From: Chara braunii
Taxonomy: Eukaryota > Streptophyta > Charophyceae > Charales > Characeae
NCBI GenBank assembly: GCA_003427395.1
Contig: BFEA01000073.1
Span: forward strand, 1,857,001 to 1,902,246
Length of the DNA: 45,246 nucleotides
Direction: 5' to 3'
Every line of letters starts with the position of its first letter. Position 1 is the stretch's first letter. Below the pieces are notes generated by a model, which was not told where the DNA came from, searched no databases, and saw only the letters and a program-made list of their open reading frames with translations. The position numbers were made by a program, and so were the translations under genes. Below are positions 38,629 through 45,246 of the stretch, piece by piece.

Positions 38629-40966
38629 CTAGCAGTCTAGTATTGAGAGTCTGTCGCAGCCGAAGTCGTTGCCCAGGTTCCTTCTGATGCCCTTAGGGTT
38701 GGATGATCCCTCGTCGTATGCAGCATTGTCATCGGTAATGGCTTCGGTGATGGAGCCCGTCATAGATACTTCGACGTCGATGTTCTTGAAGATGTGGCCA
38801 AATGAGCTGACGACCTTGATTGGTGTATCAGGAGACGGCGAGCTCACATCGATCGCGTTCTATCTTCTGGTACCTTTCAGGGTTCTGTGTTCTGCAACGT
38901 CGACAATCTGTACCGGACTCGCCTGTGTGTCGTCAGTCCGATTCATGCGGTTATGTACGTTAGTCAGCTGTGAGCAGTTTCCTAGGATCTGGTCACGGGT
39001 TGGAAGCCAGCTAAGGTTGCTAGCGAGATGGATGGATGGGCTAGGTTGGCGAGTTGCGCTTGGCATGATGACGGTGGCAGGAGTGGAGGTACCGAGATGG
39101 GTAGGTAGCGGGAGGAGAGGTGGTATGTACGGGTCGGCTTCAGCTGTGTTGAGGGCCCCTGTGATGAGTTGTTGTGCTTCCGTACGCAAGTTGGCTCTGT
39201 TCTGGTTCTTTCTTCTTCGTCCCTTTGGCGTTGCTCTGATGTGCTGCACCGCGATTAGGTCTGCATGCGCCTCCATTCTTCCTAGCCTTCTTGAGCGGTC
39301 GTGCTTCCGGGTTGCAGTACTGCACAGCAGCTGGCTCCGTCCTCCTGTTTGCAATTGTGCTGGGCAAGTTCGGTTGTTGGCGCTGCGGGGTATGTTCTTG
39401 TGGCAGTGCTGGCGGAACGGTGGCGCTCGCCGTTCCGGGCGTGTGCAATGCGCTTTGTGAAATGTGCGTAGTGCTTGCTGCGGGCAGCGGTGTATCCGTG
39501 GTCTGCTGATGTTTGTGCGGTGTTTGTGAAGATGTTGGCGGTGGGGTGGTGGTTGTGGTGCGGTGTCATGGAGTGTGGGATGGTGTAGATGTGGTGGTAA
39601 CACTAGATACCGGTACGAAAGGAAGTGGGGTTTGTCTCGATCTGCTTCCCTGCGCAATGTCAGGTTCCACTGCCAGTGCACTCCTCCTGTTGCTGTTAGC
39701 AGTACTTGGGGTCTTGGTAGGTTCATCTGGGAACATAATCCCGACAAATCTCGTGGCAAAGGGGATACCCTTCAGCGTGGGGTGGTCGAGAAGGCCATCG
39801 ACTGTTGTCATCTTGTCATCGATGAGCCTGTCCAAGAGATCTCTCATTATCTTCCTCACGTGTAGGAAGGTTACCTGTGCGAGAACTGGTCCCTTCCACT
39901 CCGTTTCCAGCTTCTGTTGCAGATCCAGCATGCGGGTAACGTCGGATGGTGCTTCGGGATAAAAAAAATCCAGATTGGCAATGTAGTACCACAGCATGTG
40001 GCCAAGCCAAGTGATCGATTTCCCGCAGTTCTTCTCGCAGGTACACTTGAGATATGGCCGCCCGATGTTCCACATCTTCTTGACTTATTCCAATGTCTGT
40101 GGGATTCTTGCAAATCCTTTCTGCATGAGGACAGGCTTGGAGACGACATATTTGGTCTTGTTAAGAATCGCGAGGATGGGAAAGTCCCCATCAACGGGTG
40201 GTTTGTTTGTGGGGAAGTGTAGTGTGAAGTTGTGTGCAGCCTGCTTGCATGTCTCTATGTCTGCGTTAGACAGGTTTGCAAGTGCTTTGTACCCCTCGAT
40301 TGATATTGGTGCAGTGTAGTTGAATGAGTCAAGGTACCATAGTTTGTGCGCAACGTGCTTGCTGTTTCTTTCTACCTAGGTGTCAGACGCTATCGGGAGG
40401 AAGTGACTGTCTTGTGCGAATTTGTGCACCTTGCCATTTCTGTCTATGGATGCGTTAGCCGTAACAGAGCTCAGTCTGCGCTCGTGCTGCTTTTCTAACC
40501 ACTCAATCTCAGTCTGGGACAGTCCGATTCTCCGTCTTCGTGCCTGTATTTTCTCATTGACGTCAGTCGAGATGTCTATGTCTCCTACGTCACTAAGATA
40601 GTCAGGGCAGTATCCAAATTTATCTAGTATGGCTTTCTCTCCCTTGGCAATCACCCTACCGAGTTCTCTATTCTGAATTCTATTTTTGAATGCAATGACC
40701 TGGGCATTGAGTGCATAAGCATCAATAAGGCCGTGCATTCTTTCGGGCTCTGTCTCGTACTTGTTGCTAATGATTACCCAGTCACTGAATGTGAGAATCT
40801 CGATCAGATTGGGCGATGGTGATGCAGAGTAGAATCGGTGTAGCAGATCCTTAGGTAGAGCCATCAGGATCAGCTGGGAGTGGACGATTGGCGGTTGCAG
40901 AGTGGCGAAGGGGGCGACTATTGGAGCGAGATCCGCATGCCATCCTCGTTGGATGATTTCTTGATC
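38629..40966 (-). pseudogene. Unrecognised long exon upstream of the reverse transcriptase
   Basis: Starts after TTTTTTTGCAG (acceptor ending at 40967), one of the clearest splice sites here. About 780 codons in one frame to about 39290 and another frame from there to 38629. In-frame stops: TAG 40376, TAA 40085, TGA 39566 and, in the second frame, TAG 38860. All are one transition from CAG, CAA or CGA. The N-terminal two thirds are helical and protein-like (PKDLLHRFYSASPSPNLIEI, QTEIEWLEKQHERRL, FPILAILNKTKYVVSKPVLM, YLKCTCEKNCGKSITWLGHM). The C-terminal third is Pro/Thr/Gln/His-rich with basic patches (KKARKNGG). Family not recognised. Being on the same strand and followed by an RT exon with its own acceptor, it may be the 5' part of the same element. 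Confidence 0.6.
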
Positions 40967-41925
40967 CTGCAAAAAAATGGAGCGGGTTTCGGGGTTAGTT
41001 ATTATTCTTTGTCAACATGTAGTCAGATAGTAGGTATGTGCAGCATACCGGGGTGGGATAGCAGGAAATGGATCGGGGTGTATTTTTTTGGAAGCGGGGG
41101 CCTACCTCAGTTGTTGGCCAGAGCGTTCTTCTAGATTCCTTATAGCGCTCAATGACTCCCTACAACCACCAGCATAATTTTAGTGTTAATCCATGGATGC
41201 ATTTTTTGGGGGGGAATATTTTACCTGTTGGCCGTATGAGGTTATAAATCCTAGTGCAAGGGGTTGGTTGGTTTCTACAGTAAGTCAGGTCAGCAATCAT
41301 GGGGGGCTGCCTAGCTGCGTACAATTTTGTTGTCTCTCGACTTCTTGCTATTGTATCCTATCGATGGTTGGGGTTCGTATGGGTCCCTTCGTGAAGAGGC
41401 GTGGGGGGGTGTGTCGCTTTGTTCTTATGTTATTTATTTTTTAGTTTATCTGAAAAATCGTTGGTCGTGGTAGTTGGGTTGGTTTCTAGATAATTTTTCA
41501 TCTTCTTTTTTTTAATGCTCGTCAGTCGTCAGTAAGTCTTTTGTGTCCCAATGATTGTTGGGGTTGTGCGTATTGTAGGTTCATTAAGACAGTTCTCCGA
41601 GGTGGTGTCGTTTCGGTCTATTCTTGTCATGTCCTGGTGACCTTGGCAAGGTGACCGGTCATAATTGGCTAGAGTAATTTTTGGGTGGTCGATCTATTAT
41701 TGGTGACAAATAGTTTTGCTTGCTTTTCTTTTTTTTGGGGTCCGAGTCTTGGCGTCCTTATATATAGGATTCCTTGTCGGTACTTTTCATCATCCGCGTG
41801 GTTGGCGTGCATAAAGTGTAAGGGCGTTGGAACTTTGAGGTTCGAGTTCTCATCGTCAGTTGGCTACGTGTGTGAAGGTGTGGGAAAGCACTTGAGGATC
41901 ATTTTGTCCTTGGCTATCAACAAGG
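40967..41925. other. Non-coding; probable upstream intron of the minus-strand gene
   Basis: No protein-like frame on either strand. T/G-rich on plus. It contains the acceptor of the 38629-40966 exon at its left edge. The matching donor and upstream exon could not be identified. Confidence 0.45.
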
Positions 41926-42348
41926 ATGTCTGTTACATTTGTTACTCGCGGCCATGTCAGGGGGCGTGTGGTTATGGTGTTTGAGTTGGATGATCTACGT
42001 GATGTCCGCCTTGGTCGAGAGTTCGGGTTTATTAGCTCAGTAACGAATCATCAGATTCGTCATTATGAAATTGATGCGCGTGGAGAATTGGCTATGCGTC
42101 TAGCGGTGGGGTTCGCTTATGTGGCGGAGTTTTTGCGTGAGGTTATCATGTACGTGACGAAGGTCCATGAGGATGTTCCGGATGCTCATGTTGGTGCGGG
42201 TGAAGATATCGTCGAGTCGATGGTGCGCTTGGTGACGTCTGCAATTTTGCAGGAGCATGGCGACTTCTTGTCTTCAATAGTGGAGTGGGAGGCAATACTA
42301 CATCCTCCTTTGACGGGTCGTGCCTATATGCGCGGCGATCTTCAGTGA
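41926..42348 (+). CDS. Small hypothetical protein (140 aa)
   Basis: ATG at 41926 to TGA at 42346. Composition is protein-like: FELDDLRDVRLGREFGFISS, then HYEIDARGELAMRLAVGFAY, VAEFLREVIMYVTKVHEDVP, and an acidic/amphipathic helix (EDIVESMVRLVTSAIL) followed by SSIVEWEAILHPPL. Mostly helical, no membrane span or signal peptide. It is the only long coding-like frame in 41-45 kb and is not made of repeats. Family not recognised. It could be one exon of a larger gene. Confidence 0.45.
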   Translation: MSVTFVTRGHVRGRVVMVFELDDLRDVRLGREFGFISSVTNHQIRHYEIDARGELAMRLAVGFAYVAEFLREVIMYVTKVHEDVPDAHVGAGEDIVESMVRLVTSAILQEHGDFLSSIVEWEAILHPPLTGRAYMRGDLQ

Positions 42349-44100
42349 GCCTGTGGGTTTCATGTAGAGTTATTGTTCTGACGTTTCGAGAACTGGGTTT
42401 CTATGAAGTCAGAGATACTGTGGTCATTTTTCGGCGTACAACCTACCCTCATCGTTCGGTGGGGTTGTTTTGATTTTTGGTGATGGGATCGTGGTACTGT
42501 GATTCTGTTCTTGCTGGGGTTTTGTTTCGGTCTTATTTTCGTAGGGCAGGCGGGGGGACATAGTCTGGATTGATAAATTGTATGTATCGATATAGTGTTA
42601 GTTTCCTCTTGTAATGATTGTTTGATTTACGTGCTTTTGTTGGCTTCAGGGTGCCTGTCGTTCGTGGTGGTGTGTTAAGCATGAGCGTAGTATGTACGTG
42701 TATGAGTGGTCGTATTTCGTAATTTTATTGACTTCTAATGATAGGTGGTTCCCTGGTTCAGGAAGCGTTGACATCCATACCGACAATTCTTGGTGTAGAT
42801 ATGTCGTGATACGCTAAGGTTGGGTTATCAGTGGGGTGATACTGTCGTGGGATGTTGACCCATCAAAGTTGGGTTTATGGACTTGGTGTGTAACCCGTCT
42901 TTTAGTGAGGTAGGTTTTAAGCGGTGTGCGTGGTTTATTGGGGTGAGGGTATATTACTATATGGTTTTTGGTAGAACATTAAGGACAGTCAGATGGGCTT
43001 CGTGAGGGGTTTGTGTTGATTGGGTGGTGCCTACAAGGTTCACGTGGTTTCCATATGAATTTTCTAGGGGAAGCGAGTATGGTTTCTGATACGGACTCTA
43101 TGCAAGAAAAAAACGTCAAGGTCGTGATGCGCTAGAGTAAAGAATCGGGTATGCTATAAAGCGCTAACTTGAGCTCATTCTATCGAAGCCGTTGTATTTG
43201 GTCTAAATGAACAGTCCTTTTAATATAGGGGTTTGATATTCGTGGAGAATTGTTTATATTGTTATACCATACTTTTTTGTTCATTATGTGTTTAAGTTGG
43301 AATCGTGCATTCCATAGTTCGCATGTGCAGACGTGCATACCATGGTTGTGCAGTCCGTTTTGGGATTCGATGTTTGTTAGACGGGAAATAAGATGGTGTT
43401 GTTTCGTTTTTAGTGGGTGGTATTGTTTCGTTTAGTTGTTTGTGTATCCTTGTCGAGGCTTACAAAATTTCGCACATTCACTCAGTACTTCTGATTTTTT
43501 AACAGCGTTAGTACTCCGTGAGGTGGGATGAATTCCATCGGTTATTGTGTGTGTTCTATGATACTAGTCTCGCTCTTCTGTTTCTTCGTCGCTTGATGAA
43601 ATAGTTTATTATTGGTTGTCTGTGGGATATCTTTGGTTCTGATCTAGTGATCGAGGATAATTGGTTGCCTTTTCTTTGTTGGGTACGAGAAATTTTTAAT
43701 TCGGACACTCTGTGGGGGGTCTTGTCTTTCTATAGTGGTGTTGCCGCAAATCTTGGAGCAACTGTTGTATTGTCTTATTGGGTGAAAGTGGTAATAAGAA
43801 GTTACCGGGTTTAGAGTATTATAGAGGGGTCATCATTTTACAAGGGATTGCAGTTGATTGCGTGCAAGGTTAATTATGGGATTTACATATGTCAGTAATA
43901 GCTTGGTTTAGGTGCATTGGTATCGTGTTGGTAACGTTTATTGTCGATCACATGGTCGCGGCCCAGGTCATTGCTAATCAAGTCACATTATAATTTAGTA
44001 GAAGGAGTGAAACTTTTAGCAATCGTTCAAAGTGTATACAGTCGTACTCATTCTGCGCGTAACCCTCACGTAGTTCGTTATTAATTAAATTCTGAATAAA
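42349..44100. other. Non-coding stretch, nothing recognised
   Basis: T/G-rich on the plus strand. No frame with protein-like composition and no clear repeat found. Confidence 0.5.
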
Positions 44101-44119
44101 ACATTCATTTATGCCAGTG

Positions 44120-44710
44120 TTTGGTTATCGAGCGAGGGTGACGGGGGCATTTTTTCGTCAGGTTGTGGCTCGGGTTGTTGCAGATATTGAAGGTAGTAGA
44201 TTTCGCAAATAGCAAGGAGGGAGGAGATGGTAGATTGCGGCAAGACAGCAATTAAGAACAACTAAACTCAGACTCCAAGAGAACGACTCCGCGGAACTCG
44301 GTTTCTCATAAATAGGTTCAAGTAACGAACGTGGGTTCCGTATGCAGTATTTCCCTATTGGTCACATCTGCTCCATGGGTTCATCAGGAGGGTAATGCAC
44401 CGATACTTATCGAGCGAGGGTATCGTATCCAGGGCATTTTTTTGCCAGGGTGTGGCTCGGGTTGTAGCAGGTACATCCTTGGTCATGGTAGGTAGTAGAT
44501 AAGATTTGAACAACAACATAGAAGGAGGAGATAATAGACTACGGTTGGTCAAGCATCGCAATTCAGAGTATCTTAATCAAAAAAATTGTGCATCAACCAG
44601 ACAAACAATTAAAGATAATGAAAGTAGGTTCTGTACGCACCTCTGCAAGGAGCGACCTTCGGTATTCCTCTATTGGTCACACAGGTTCATCTGGAGGTTG
44701 GTTTCAATAC
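44120..44710. repeat. ~290-base tandem duplication
   Basis: 44128-44392 and 44408-44700 share TATCGAGCGAGGGT, GTGTGGCTCGGGTTGT/GTTGTGGCTCGGGTTGT, GGTAGTAGAT, AAGGAGGAGATA/GGGAGGAGATGG, and CTATTGGTCACA...GGTTCATC. Diverged and non-coding. Confidence 0.7.
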
Positions 44711-45139
44711 GCAAAGTGTTCGTGTTAACAAAGGGCTAAATTCAGACCCAGCCCCCTCTGTGATAACGTTCCTATCAGCCAAGGTTGCTTGTTTTTCACG
44801 TTGACCTACCAGTCTTTTTAAGGTCAAAGGGAGAGTGTTCTTCTCCTTGCAGCGGATGTTTTTGCAAAGCGGTGCGGTGCAACGCCTATTCGTGGTGGGT
44901 TATGTGCTTACAGTGCATGCGTAATAATGTGAATGGCCTTATGCTGGTTACATTAAAGTCATATGCAGTCTGCAGATATGATGTATATAATGTATATCGT
45001 GATTTTTACGAGGACATGTTAGGTATCACGATCTAGATATGCCCAGGAGTGAACGAGCGTGTGAATCAGGTAAGTATATTATCATTATTGATAGTTTGTA
45101 GGCGTCTTGGGAAGGGGGTGCATACATGGTGGTTAGGAC

Positions 45140-45246
45140 GTGTGGGGGGGGGGGGGGGGGGGGGGAGGGGGTGGGGTGTTGGTTTATGGTTGTGCGAGGG
45201 AGGAAGGACAGCTGGGGGGGAGGAGGGGGGGGGGGGGGGGGGGTTG
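45140..45246. repeat. Poly-G tracts at the window end
   Basis: A run of about 25 G from 45147, then further long G runs to the last base. Such tracts can form G-quadruplexes and often cause assembly ends or errors. Confidence 0.9.

Noticed and set aside
38669-39962. Plus-strand frames of up to 263 codons opposite the minus-strand exon
   Set aside because: Cys/Val-rich shadow frames over a Pro/Thr/His-rich coding region; the minus frame continues consistently from the splice acceptor at 40967.
4607-40966. Reassigned stop codons (for example TAG and TAA as Gln, as in some algae)
   Set aside because: TGA is as frequent as TAG among internal stops, and paralogues show Trp, not Gln, at TAG 22675, 23908 and 30768. 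Decay by transitions explains all three codons.

Overview
The window reads as nuclear DNA from a repeat-rich eukaryote, most likely a plant or alga. Reasons: long (CT)n, (GT)n and (ATTG)n microsatellites; credible 3' splice sites (pyrimidine tract plus CAG) in front of open frames; no operon structure; many tandem duplications; and proteins of eukaryotic mobile-element type. A charophyte such as Chara would fit, but the sequence alone cannot fix the species. Runs of N at 30242-30246 and 31873 show that this is a draft assembly. I see no rRNA, tRNA, CRISPR array or ordinary housekeeping gene.

Layout. 1-4600: intergenic DNA made of duplicated blocks and a nested insertion. 4607-10939 (minus): one very long, apparently intronless frame of about 2,110 codons, interrupted by at least eight stops. 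It carries a ParB/sulfiredoxin-like segment, a degenerate DNA-methylase-like segment and a C-terminal Ulp1-type cysteine protease. 11000-17300: minisatellites and satellite-like arrays (a dispersed palindrome, a 1.4-kb duplicated CATCTCTCTC minisatellite and a ~115-bp array). 17608-20734 (+): a decayed DDE-type transposase gene. 20832-24561 (+): three tandem copies of an unrecognised gene (family A), only the first without stops. 25000-32400: more repeats surrounding two copies of a second unrecognised gene (family B, 26990-27982 and about 30502-31446). 32637-33197 (+): an exon with a GIY-YIG nuclease domain. 33260-35500: palindromes and microsatellites. 35523-40966 (minus): a reverse transcriptase exon and an upstream unrecognised exon, both preceded by good splice acceptors. 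41926-42348: one small hypothetical ORF. The rest is non-coding, ending in poly-G.

Two signals run through the window. First, unrelated genes are damaged mostly by in-frame stops while the frame is kept. Nearly all of these stops are one C-to-T (or G-to-A) change from CAG, CAA, CGA or TGG, as expected from deamination of methylated cytosines, or from an RIP-like process, in silenced elements. Second, an imperfect palindrome close to AAGTGCGARTNNAYTCGCAC occurs about 50 times in different arrays and gene flanks between position 9 and 32050. I found none in 33-45 kb.

The strongest candidates for something undescribed are the ParB-like/methylase-like/Ulp1 single-frame element, the two orphan tandem gene families, and the dispersed palindrome. 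Functional statements rest on motif recognition by eye; no database search was possible.
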